Source: Pseudomonadota bacterium (GTDB taxonomy: Bacteria; Pseudomonadota; Alphaproteobacteria; Elsterales; Elsteraceae). Taken from it: 6,173 nucleotides of DNA. Position 1 is the stretch's first letter. Each line of letters begins with the position of its first letter. The position numbers and the translations under genes are program-made. The notes below the pieces were generated by a model. The model did not search any database. It was given only the letters and a program-made list of their open reading frames with translations, and had not been told where the DNA came from. The stretch is from contig JACQAI010000480.1 of NCBI GenBank assembly GCA_016195115.1, positions 1 through 6,173 on the forward strand, read 5' to 3'. This document shows, one piece after another, positions 1-6,173 of this stretch.

Positions 1-1437
1 ACAAGATGCCGCGGCCGCCCAGATACGTTTAAGGCTGGCGCGTTTCAGGCACGCCCGTGCCGAATCGAGCGCCAGCCGCGTTGGCCAGGTCGGCGCCGCA
101 TGCCAGGCGGCCGTGCCGCGCAGCAGGTCGGCGACGGCGACGCCGTTGGCCCCGAACACCGCGCGCGCGTAGAGCGCCGCCGCGGTGCCGACCACCGCGC
201 CGGCGAGCACGTCGCTCACCCAGTGGGCGTTCGACAGCACGCGGCTGGCGCCGATCACCGCGGCCGCCAGGAAATAGGCCACGGCGTAGCGCGGCCACAG
301 CAGGGTGAAGGCGGTGGCCAGCGCGAACGCCGTGGTCGCATGCCCCGACGGGAACGACACATAGTCGGCGCGCGTGTGCAGGAAGTCGAAGCCGTAGCTG
401 CCGTCGCGGAAGAACAGCTTGGGCCGGAAGCGCCCGACCAGCGTCTTGACGAGATCGGTCGCAAGGCCGGCGAGCGCGACGCTGGCGAACACATGGAGGG
501 GCGCCAGCGCGTAGCTGCGCCAGCGCTGCCGGCGCGCCGCGTCGGCGCTCCAACCCGCCACCGCGAAACCACCGAGCGCAAGCAGCGCCGAGCCGATCAG
601 CCAGCCGGTCGACAGGCCCGGACGCGCGGTCTGGCTGAACAGCTGACGGACCGTCGGATCGAACCGCTCGACCCATGCGGCGACCGGCCGGTCGATCACG
701 AACATCGAGATCACCGCGAGGCCGGCGATCGCCAGCGCGGCGATGGCGAGCCGGCCGGCGCGCGCGCGCCAGCGCGTCGCCGCCGCGCGCCCCCCCGGCG
801 TCATGATCAGGTGATGGAGCAGCCAGATCAGGCCGCCGACAAACAGCCCGGCAAACACCACGTCGGACAGGAAGTGGCCGCCCTGGATGACGCGCACCGC
901 GCCCAGGGCGGTGCCGACCGCGAGCGCGCCCGCGATCGCGAGCTTGCGCCGGCGCCGCGCCAGCAGCGCGAACGCCAGCAGGAAATAGCCGGCGGCGGCG
1001 TCGCCGGCGACGAACGCGCAGTTGTGGTCGCAGGCGTCGCTCAACAGCAGCGGCGGGGTGAACGCGCTCTTGCCGCCGAACTCGACCAGATGCGACGGCC
1101 GCGCCCGGCCCCAATTGTCCTTGAGCACGACATTGGCGAGCAGACCGGGACCGAGCAGCAGCGCCAGCACGACGAAGCCGAGACCGCGCGCCCGCAGCTG
1201 CAGCATGTCGGTGCCGCGCACCAGGTTGCCGATGAACAGCCCGAGCGCCGCCAGCATGACGGCACCGAGCAGATAAGGCACACCGGCGTGGATCGCGCCC
1301 AACACCGGGGCGTAGCCGGGCTCCCAGCCGGCGCCCGGTCGATAGAACCAGCCCGAGACCGCGATGTCGACGCTGGGGAACACCAGGAACAGCGCGACCG
1401 CGGCGACCGTCAGCAGCAAATAGAGCTTGAGCGTCAC
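1..1437 (-). CDS. Double-domain PAP2 lipid phosphatase (3' end beyond window)
   Basis: The frame is open from GTG 1437 to the left edge: 479 residues with no stop, so the 3' end is missing. In-frame TAA 1449-1447 limits the start to GTG 1437 or TTG 1446. Two full PAP2 domains are present. Domain 1 (about 1-210) has K106-x6-RP114 ('KDNWGRARP'), then 'CAFVAGDAAAGY' where PSGH is expected, so Asp146 replaces the usual His, then R182-x5-H188-x3-D192 ('RVIQGGHFLSD'). Domain 2 (about 225-425) has K331-x6-RP339, an intact PSGH at 363-366 and SR399-x5-H405-x3-D409. Hydrophobic helices flank the motifs in both halves. The PAP2 family removes phosphate from lipid phosphates or diphosphates on the periplasmic side, the motif-3 His being the nucleophile. 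Next to an ArnT-like transferase, plausible substrates are lipid A (as for LpxE or LpxF) or undecaprenyl diphosphate; this is inference. A run of seven G at the join (790-796) leaves a small chance that the fusion is a sequencing artefact. Confidence 0.87.
   Translation of the reverse strand, partial: MTLKLYLLLTVAAVALFLVFPSVDIAVSGWFYRPGAGWEPGYAPVLGAIHAGVPYLLGAVMLAALGLFIGNLVRGTDMLQLRARGLGFVVLALLLGPGLLANVVLKDNWGRARPSHLVEFGGKSAFTPPLLLSDACDHNCAFVAGDAAAGYFLLAFALLARRRRKLAIAGALAVGTALGAVRVIQGGHFLSDVVFAGLFVGGLIWLLHHLIMTPGGRAAATRWRARAGRLAIAALAIAGLAVISMFVIDRPVAAWVERFDPTVRQLFSQTARPGLSTGWLIGSALLALGGFAVAGWSADAARRQRWRSYALAPLHVFASVALAGLATDLVKTLVGRFRPKLFFRDGSYGFDFLHTRADYVSFPSGHATTAFALATAFTLLWPRYAVAYFLAAAVIGASRVLSNAHWVSDVLAGAVVGTAAALYARAVFGANGVAVADLLRGTAAWHAAPTWPTRLALDSARACLKRASLKRIWAAAASC
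790..796 (-). repeat. Seven-G homopolymer at the PAP2 domain junction
   Basis: On the coding strand a run of seven G encodes the end of Pro214 plus Gly215 and Gly216 of the double PAP2 protein, exactly between domain 1 and domain 2. Such runs are prone to slippage in replication and to sequencing error. As written, both domains are in one frame. Confidence 0.7.
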
Positions 1438-1475
1438 GGGCCCCAATTAGGCGGCGCGCCGGAGCGCGTCAATCG
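1438..1475 (-). other. Gap between GT39 and PAP2 genes, with a 10-codon minicistron
   Basis: This 38-bp spacer is the longest stretch outside the five genes. ATG 1479-1477 overlaps the GT39 stop as ATGA and opens a 10-codon frame, MTIDALRRAA, ending at TAA 1449-1447. That frame is the same one used by the PAP2 gene, which restarts at GTG 1437 ten bases after the TAA. I see no terminator hairpin and no promoter. The GGGG just before the GTG is the only, weak, candidate ribosome site. The minicistron may simply be chance, or it may carry ribosomes across the gap to the GTG start. Confidence 0.4.
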
Positions 1476-3212
1476 TCATCGCGCGCGCCGGTAGAGCGCC
1501 AGCGCGGTCCAGCGGCCGCGCGAATAGTTGTAGCCGATGCGCCGGTCGAGCTCCTGGAGGCCGAGACCGAGGGCAGCCGCCTGGGTGCGGAACGCCGCGT
1601 CCTGGTCGGCGGCGACCAGCGCGAGGGCATCGACATGCTCGGCCAGGAAGGCGGCTGCGGCGCCGCCGCCGGTCAGCAGGGTCGGGGTGCCGAGCAGGAA
1701 CACGAGGCTGGGCTCGGCGTAGCCCGCGGCGACCACCGGCGCGCGCGCGGCCGGCCGGTGCGCCAGCACCATCTCGGTCGCGGCACGGCTCAGCCACAGG
1801 CCGTCGACGCGCGGCAGCACGGTGCCGAACACCGTGGCGAACAGCACCCCGGCGCCGGCGACCGCGATCACGGTCGATTTCAGCGGGCGGCCTTGCCAGG
1901 CGTAGATCAGCGCGGCGCCGGCGGCGAGCGCGCTCGCCAGCGCCGGCACCAGCGCGATCCAGTCGATGCGCTGGTCGACCACCAGGGGCAACGCCAGCGC
2001 CGCGCCGACGATCGTCAGCGCGACCGCGAACCACAACGCCAGCAGCGCGCGCACCCAACGCGGCGGCGTCGCCGGTTCGCTGCTCGCGAGGCCGATCACG
2101 AAGCGCGCCGTGAGGAGCGCGAGCGCCGGATAGAGCGGCAGCACGTAGTGCGGCAGCTTGGTCGGCACCAGCTCGAACACCAGCCACGCCGGCACCAGCC
2201 AGGCGAGGCAGAAGCGCTCCGCGGGCAGCAGGCGCTGCCGCCACGCCGCGCGTAGCGCCGGTGCGACCTGCAGCGACGCCGGGAAGAAGCCGACCGCGAG
2301 CAGCAGCACGTGATAGCCGGGCGGCGCGCCGTGCGACTCCTGGCCGCCGATCAGCTTGGGCAGCAGATCCTTGCCGACCGCGTCGGCCAGGAACGCGCCG
2401 TCGGTCGCCTGGGTGATCGCGAGGCCCCACGGCGCGACGATCGCCGCCGCGACCAGGATGCCGAGCGCCGGCCGCGCGCCCTTGAGCCAGGCGAGCGAGC
2501 GGTCGGCGACGCCGAGCGCCGCGATCGTCAGCGCGCCGACCAGCGGCAGCACCGGGCCCTTGATCAGAATGCCGAGCGCCAGCGCGATCCAGAAGCCGAG
2601 CGGCAGCAACCACCCGGCCGGCACGCCGGCGCGGCCGCGCAGATAGATCAGCCCGAGCGCGCCTTGCGCCGCCACCGTGGTCGCGAGCAGGCCAGCATCG
2701 GTCTTGGCGAGATGCGCCTCGACGACGGCGAGCAGGCTGGCCGCGAGCAGCGACGCCGCGAGGAAGGCGGTACGGGGCTCGAAGAGCCGCCGGCCGGCGG
2801 CGTAGAGCAGCAGCACCGCGGCGGTCAACGCCGCCAGCGACGGCAGGCGATAGGCCCAGATCGGCGCCGCGGTGCCGCCGAGCAGGCTGGCCGACGCGGC
2901 CTGCGCCCAATAGATGCCGGCCGGCTTCTTGTTGCGCGCTTCGTCCTGATAGCGGATGCGCACGTAGTCGCCGCTCTCCATCATCTGCTTGGTCGCCTGG
3001 GCGAAGCGCGCCTCGTCGCGATCGACCGGCGGCAGCGCAGTCAAGCCGGGGACATAGAGGGCGAGGCACAGCGCGATCAATCCGAGCCAGGGGCCGAGCC
3101 GGCGCGTCAAGCTCGGCGCCAAGCCGAACGCCGGAGAAGCCCGGCGCGGTGCGCCCGATCCGGGCGGCGGATCGAGCGGCGTGCCGCGGCGCTCGGCGCG
3201 CGTGTCCGTCAA
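1476..3212 (-). CDS. GT39 (ArnT/PMT-like) membrane glycosyltransferase
   Basis: A 578-residue polytopic protein starting at TTG 3212 and ending at TGA 1478-1476. After a Pro/Arg-rich cytoplasmic N-terminus, helix 1 is at about 41-60, followed by the first periplasmic loop with 'DRDEARFAQATKQ'; Asp66/Glu67 are the acidic pair expected to be catalytic in this family. 'NKKPAGIYW' (94-102) matches the ArnT loop motif, 'EAHLAKTDAGL' (165-175) and 'LIKGPVLPL' (216-224) follow, and 'TKLPHYVLPLYPALALL' (351-367) matches the ArnT 'sK...YvLP' segment. About eleven further hydrophobic stretches are visible. The C-terminus from about 480 looks like a small soluble domain. The family transfers a sugar from a polyprenyl-phosphate donor to lipid A, another lipid or protein on the periplasmic side; donor and acceptor cannot be told from sequence. 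There is no in-frame ATG or GTG before the conserved loop. TTG 3212, overlapping the previous TGA as TTGA, is the best start, with TTG 3122 as a weaker alternative. The following PAP2 gene suggests a lipid A or carrier-lipid pathway. Confidence 0.9.
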   Translation of the reverse strand: MTDTRAERRGTPLDPPPGSGAPRRASPAFGLAPSLTRRLGPWLGLIALCLALYVPGLTALPPVDRDEARFAQATKQMMESGDYVRIRYQDEARNKKPAGIYWAQAASASLLGGTAAPIWAYRLPSLAALTAAVLLLYAAGRRLFEPRTAFLAASLLAASLLAVVEAHLAKTDAGLLATTVAAQGALGLIYLRGRAGVPAGWLLPLGFWIALALGILIKGPVLPLVGALTIAALGVADRSLAWLKGARPALGILVAAAIVAPWGLAITQATDGAFLADAVGKDLLPKLIGGQESHGAPPGYHVLLLAVGFFPASLQVAPALRAAWRQRLLPAERFCLAWLVPAWLVFELVPTKLPHYVLPLYPALALLTARFVIGLASSEPATPPRWVRALLALWFAVALTIVGAALALPLVVDQRIDWIALVPALASALAAGAALIYAWQGRPLKSTVIAVAGAGVLFATVFGTVLPRVDGLWLSRAATEMVLAHRPAARAPVVAAGYAEPSLVFLLGTPTLLTGGGAAAAFLAEHVDALALVAADQDAAFRTQAAALGLGLQELDRRIGYNYSRGRWTALALYRRAR

Positions 3213-4561
3213 CGCTCGGTCAGCTTGAGCTCGATGCGCCGATTGCGACGTCGCGAAATCTCGTCGTCACGCGCGCTGTCGAGCGGCTGGAACTCGCCGA
3301 AGCCGGTCGCTGCCAGCCGGTCGGCCGGCACACCCTGGTCGATCAGGAACTTGACCACCGACACCGCGCGCGCCGTCGACAGCTCCCAGTTCGACGCGAA
3401 CTGGACGGTGTGGATCGGCGCGCGGTCAGTGTGGCCGTCGACGCGCAGCACCCAGGTGATGTCCTTGGGCATGCGGACCATCAGCTCGCGCAGGGTGCCC
3501 GCCAGCTTGGCCATCTGCTTCTTGCCCTCGTCGCCGAGCTCGGCCGAGCCGACGCCGAACAGCACCTCGGACTGGAACACGAAGCGGTCGCCGACGATGC
3601 GCACGTCGGGCCGGTCGCCCAGCACCTGGCGCAGTCGACCGAAGAATTCCGAACGGTAGCGCGCCAGCTCCTCGACCTTGCTGACCAGCGCGGCGTTGAG
3701 CCGCCGGCCGAGGTCGACGATCTGCACGTTCTGCTCTTTGACTTTCGTTTCGGAAAGCTGCAGCGCCTCGTCGATGCGCGCCAGCTGCTGGCGCAGCGCC
3801 GCGATCTGCTGGTTGAGGAGCTCGACCTGCTTTTGCGAGTCGGCCGACAGCTGCTTGTCGCGCGTCGCCTCGGCCTTGGTGTTCTCGGCCTGTACGAGGA
3901 GCTCAGCAAGCCTTATGTCGCGCTGCGCGAGCTCCTTCTGCGCCAGCGCGGTGCGCTCCTCCTGGGTGCTGAGCCGGGTCTCCAGCTCCTTGGACTTGTC
4001 GCGCGCCGCGGTCAGGTCCTTGTCGAAGCCGGCGACCTGCTTCTCGAGCTCCGCGCGCACCGTGCGCAGCGCCTCGACGTCGCGGCGCAGCTGCTCGAGC
4101 TCCTTGAGCTGGACCGTCAGCTTCTCCTTGTCGGCCTCGACCAGCTTGTTGGCGTCCTCGAGCTGGCCGACGCGCTCCTTGGCGGTGTTGAGCTCGGCGG
4201 TGATCTGGTTCAGCTTCTGCGTCAGCGCGTCGCGCTCGCTCATGATGCCGGCGACCCGCCCGAGCGCCTCGTCGCGCGCGCTCGCCGAGGCCTGCAGCTC
4301 GGCCGAGAGTTGGCCGATATTGAGCCTCAGTTCGGCATTGGTCGTCTTTTCCATCGCCAGCAGATCGGCGAGCTGGGCGATCTGGGTGTGCAGGCGCTGC
4401 AGCGCCTCGTCCTTCCCCGTGATCGCCTGGTTGAGGAAGAACTGGGCCAGCACGAACACCAGGACCAGGAAAATGATGACGATCAGCAGCGACGTCAGCG
4501 CATCGACGAAGCCCGGCCAGAACTCGACGACCCCGCGGCTGCGGCGCACCGAGCCCGGCAT
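3209..4561 (-). CDS. MotB-like protein: one TM helix, long coiled coil, C-terminal OmpA domain
   Basis: A 450-residue protein from ATG 4561, ending at TGA 3211-3209. Residues 14-43 form one membrane helix beginning 'FWPGFVDALTSLL'. Asp20 near its start is placed like the proton-carrying Asp of MotB/TolR/ExbD. Residues about 50-305 are charged heptad-type sequence rich in Glu, Lys, Leu, Gln and Ala, and there is no proline between Pro16 and Pro318, pointing to a very long helical coiled coil. Residues about 325-450 are an OmpA domain with 'LFGVGSAEL', 'VDGHTDRAPI', 'NWELSTARAV', 'ATGFGEFQP' and 'RRRNRRIEL'. Asp379 and Arg398 fit the pair that binds peptidoglycan diaminopimelate. The role inferred is the peptidoglycan-anchored half of a stator with the preceding MotA-like gene; the TGATG junction implies translational coupling. 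An AGGAAAG lies about 15 nt upstream of the ATG, far for a ribosome site; TTG 4564 would add one residue. Such proteins are often annotated 'peptidoglycan-binding protein'. The force-driven process is unknown. Confidence 0.88.
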   Translation of the reverse strand: MPGSVRRSRGVVEFWPGFVDALTSLLIVIIFLVLVFVLAQFFLNQAITGKDEALQRLHTQIAQLADLLAMEKTTNAELRLNIGQLSAELQASASARDEALGRVAGIMSERDALTQKLNQITAELNTAKERVGQLEDANKLVEADKEKLTVQLKELEQLRRDVEALRTVRAELEKQVAGFDKDLTAARDKSKELETRLSTQEERTALAQKELAQRDIRLAELLVQAENTKAEATRDKQLSADSQKQVELLNQQIAALRQQLARIDEALQLSETKVKEQNVQIVDLGRRLNAALVSKVEELARYRSEFFGRLRQVLGDRPDVRIVGDRFVFQSEVLFGVGSAELGDEGKKQMAKLAGTLRELMVRMPKDITWVLRVDGHTDRAPIHTVQFASNWELSTARAVSVVKFLIDQGVPADRLAATGFGEFQPLDSARDDEISRRRNRRIELKLTER

Positions 4562-5709
4562 CAACGCGGCTCGCTTTCCTCGGCCAGCGCCGCGATCGTG
4601 CGGGCCAGCAGGCGGATCTCGCTACGCACGTCCTGGATGATCTGCGCGCGGCCTTGCGTGGTCTCCTCGAGCATGCGGCCGAGGTGGAGATCGAGATTGC
4701 GGATGTGGGCGCGCGAGGCGTCGTCGAAGCCCATGCCGCCGCGGTCGAACTGCTCGGCCAGGCGGGCGAGCAGCGGCTTCATCTCGGTCTGGTTCTCGGC
4801 CAGGCGCAGCATCAGGCTCTGCTCGGCGCGCATCTGGTCGGCCAGCACGCTCAGTTTGTCGGTCAGCGCCATCAGGTTCTGGTTGGCCTGGATGCGGCTG
4901 TCCTCGCCCCGCGCGATGGTGCGCTGCAGGCCCTCGAGGCTGTCGGCGGTCTGCTCGAGCAGCGCCTGGATGAATGCCGGCACCGACTGCTCGCCGTCGG
5001 CGACCACGGCGGCGCCGCTGCCGAGCCGCGTCTGACTCGACAGCCATTCCTCGAGCTCGTTGTAAAAGCGGTTCTGCGCCTGGCCGGCCTGCAGGTCGAG
5101 GAAGCCCAGCACCAGCGAGCCGGCGAGGCCGAACAGCGACGCGCCGAACGCGGTGCCCATCGCCGCCAGCGGCGACGACAGGCCGCGCTTCAGGTCCTCG
5201 AACGCGGTCGCGGCGTCGCCGCCGCCCATGGTCAGGCGGCCGACCACGTCGCCGACCGAGCCGACCGTCTGCATCAGGCCATAAAACGTGCCGAGCAGGC
5301 CCAACAGGATCATCAGGCCGATCAGGTAGCGCGCGATGTCGCGGCCTTCGTCGAGCCGCGCGCCGATGGTGTCGAGCAGCGCGCGCGTCGAGGTCGCCGA
5401 CAAGGTCAGGCGACCTTTGCGCTCGCCCAGCATGCTGGCCATCGGGCCGAGCAGGCGCGTTGTGCGGTTGGTCGACAGGCCCGGCTGGCCGCGCCGAAAG
5501 GTCTCCAGCCAGTGGATCTCCGGCTGCAGCATCGTGACCTGACGGAAGATGTAGATGATGCCGAGCAGCAGCACCAACAGGATCATGGCGTTGAGCGCGA
5601 CGTTGGCCTCGAACGCGCGCGCCAGCACGGGATAGCTGACCCCGGCCACCGCGACCACGGCGACCAGGAACAGCGCCATCCGCGTCAGGAAGCGGCGGGT
5701 CCCGGTCAT
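4561..5709 (-). CDS. MotA/TolQ/ExbB-family proton channel subunit
   Basis: A 382-residue protein counted from ATG 5709, ending at TGA 4563-4561. Likely membrane helices lie at about residues 11-28, 39-58, 128-150 and 183-207, the four-helix layout of MotA rather than the three of TolQ/ExbB. Helix 3 has the family core 'LLGLLGTFYGLMQTVGSV' and helix 4 has 'MGTAFGASLFGLAGSL', the two helices that line the ion path in this family. Residues 208-382 form a long Glu/Arg/Leu-rich, probably helical cytoplasmic tail. The family uses proton or sodium flow to drive a MotB/TolR/ExbD partner; the next gene encodes a suitable one and overlaps the stop by one base. A TTG at 5733, overlapping the upstream TGA, would add eight residues. 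I prefer the ATG because it starts close to the first helix and has a weak GGGA-type site upstream, but this is not certain. No flagellar, Tol or Exb genes are nearby, so a specific family name is not justified. Confidence 0.88.
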   Translation of the reverse strand: MTGTRRFLTRMALFLVAVVAVAGVSYPVLARAFEANVALNAMILLVLLLGIIYIFRQVTMLQPEIHWLETFRRGQPGLSTNRTTRLLGPMASMLGERKGRLTLSATSTRALLDTIGARLDEGRDIARYLIGLMILLGLLGTFYGLMQTVGSVGDVVGRLTMGGGDAATAFEDLKRGLSSPLAAMGTAFGASLFGLAGSLVLGFLDLQAGQAQNRFYNELEEWLSSQTRLGSGAAVVADGEQSVPAFIQALLEQTADSLEGLQRTIARGEDSRIQANQNLMALTDKLSVLADQMRAEQSLMLRLAENQTEMKPLLARLAEQFDRGGMGFDDASRAHIRNLDLHLGRMLEETTQGRAQIIQDVRSEIRLLARTIAALAEESEPR

Positions 5710-5729
5710 TCCGGTCCCGGGCAGTGGCG

Positions 5730-6173
5730 TCAAGGGGTCGCCGCCATGGCGTCGACCCGATCGGTCGGTCCGCCGGCGCTCTTGATGCCGAGCGCCTGGA
5801 CGTTGACGCGGGTGCTGCGGATGCCCTGCTCGATCAGGAAGGAGCGCACCGCGAGCGCGCGGCTGAGCGATAGGCGGCGCGCCTGGCTCTCGCTGTCCGG
5901 CGTGCCCTCGGCGTAGGCGAGCAGCTGGATGCGCGAATCGCCGTCGCGGCCGAGGCGCTGGGCGAGCGCCCCCAGCTCGCGGCGGCCGTCGTCGCTGAGG
6001 TCGGCCGAGCCGGCCGCGAACAGCACGCGCGACAAGGTGCCGGGCGCGGCGGCCATCTGGGACGGCGCGCCGGCCGGGCTCGCGCTCGGCGGTGGCGCCG
6101 CCGGGAGTGGCGGCGCGGCCGGCGCGCTGGCGACCGCGGCGGCTGGGCGTGCGGTCGGGCGCGGCGGCGCCGG
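5730..6173 (-). CDS. OmpA-domain envelope protein, C-terminal part (5' end beyond window)
   Basis: The visible part is 147 residues ending at TGA 5732-5730. The frame is open to the right edge, so the 5' end is missing. The first 39 residues are a low-complexity linker, 28 of them Pro or Ala. An ATG at 6056 lies after this linker but is probably internal, because the linker continues in frame upstream. From about visible residue 46 there is an OmpA-like fold: 'VLFAAGSADLS', then 'LLAYAEG', then 'RRLSLSRALAVRSFLIEQGI', then 'VQALG' and a terminal 'DRVD'. The usual GHTD motif of peptidoglycan-binding OmpA domains reads AYAE, so Glu sits where the diaminopimelate-contacting Asp is expected. The Arg before Ala in 'LSRA' is kept. 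The usual NRR near the C-terminus is replaced by 'TDR'. I infer a periplasmic or outer-membrane-anchored protein tethered by a flexible linker; whether it has a signal peptide or lipobox cannot be seen. It precedes the stator pair in the same apparent operon. Confidence 0.82.
   Translation of the reverse strand, partial: PAPPRPTARPAAAVASAPAAPPLPAAPPPSASPAGAPSQMAAAPGTLSRVLFAAGSADLSDDGRRELGALAQRLGRDGDSRIQLLAYAEGTPDSESQARRLSLSRALAVRSFLIEQGIRSTRVNVQALGIKSAGGPTDRVDAMAATP

Noticed and set aside
29..1114. Minus-strand open frame of 361 codons
   Set aside because: Its product is Arg-rich nonsense. The neighbouring frame, open from 1437 to position 1, carries two sets of PAP2 motifs and is the real gene.
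1438..1475. Intrinsic terminator or internal promoter between GT39 and PAP2
   Set aside because: The spacer has no convincing hairpin followed by a T-run and no recognisable -35/-10 pair.
1447..3069. Minus-strand open frame of 540 codons
   Set aside because: It overlaps the GT39 gene in another frame and reads as Arg/Ala-rich sequence without membrane helices or motifs.
3149..5035. Long plus-strand open frame (628 codons), and similar ones at 100-1494, 2310-3659 and 4654-5916
   Set aside because: They lie antisense to genes with clear family motifs, have no recognisable motifs and consist of Arg/Ala/Gln/Leu-rich low-complexity sequence, as expected from stop-poor high-GC DNA.
3209..5709. 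Zorya anti-phage system (ZorA/ZorB-like pair)
   Set aside because: The MotA-like plus OmpA-like layout is similar, but no ZorC, ZorD or ZorE type gene is present. The downstream genes are envelope enzymes and the long periplasmic coiled coil is unlike ZorB as I know it.
3209..5709. Flagellar MotAB or Tol-Pal TolQR
   Set aside because: No flagellar, TolA, TolB or Pal genes are in view, and the coiled coil far exceeds the linkers of MotB or TolR.

Overview
The window is very GC-rich, with G or C at nearly every third codon position. It carries five co-directional protein genes on the minus strand, packed end to end. Base composition, the ArnT-like GT39 protein, the paired PAP2 motifs and the 'RRLSLSRA' style of OmpA domain suggest a high-GC alphaproteobacterium (Rhodospirillales or Hyphomicrobiales type). 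That is inference from protein character; no rRNA or other marker gene is present.

In the direction of transcription (right to left): (1) the C-terminal part of an OmpA-domain protein, entering from beyond the right edge (5730-6173); (2) a four-helix MotA/TolQ/ExbB-type proton-channel subunit with a long cytoplasmic tail (4561-5709); (3) its probable partner, a MotB-like protein with one transmembrane helix, a very long proline-free coiled coil and a C-terminal OmpA domain (3209-4561); (4) an ArnT/PMT-like GT39 membrane glycosyltransferase (1476-3212); (5) a membrane protein in which two complete PAP2 phosphatase domains are joined in one frame (1437 to beyond the left edge). Gene 5 is easy to miss because its frame has no stop inside the window.

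The junctions are 20 bp apart (or a 4-base overlap from an alternative TTG start), a 1-base TGATG overlap, a 4-base TTGA overlap and a 38-bp gap. No promoter or terminator was found between genes, so a single operon is likely. Genes 2 and 3 look like an ion-driven stator of the MotAB/TolQR/ExbBD class that grips peptidoglycan through gene 3, with gene 1 as a possible second peptidoglycan or outer-envelope partner. Genes 4 and 5 look like a lipid-modifying pair: a polyprenyl-phosphate-dependent sugar transferase and a lipid phosphatase, perhaps acting on lipid A or on a polyprenyl carrier. Why a stator and an envelope glycosylation/dephosphorylation pair share an operon is the main open question.

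No tRNA, rRNA, CRISPR array, insertion sequence or attachment site was recognised, and there is no gene-free stretch longer than 38 bp.
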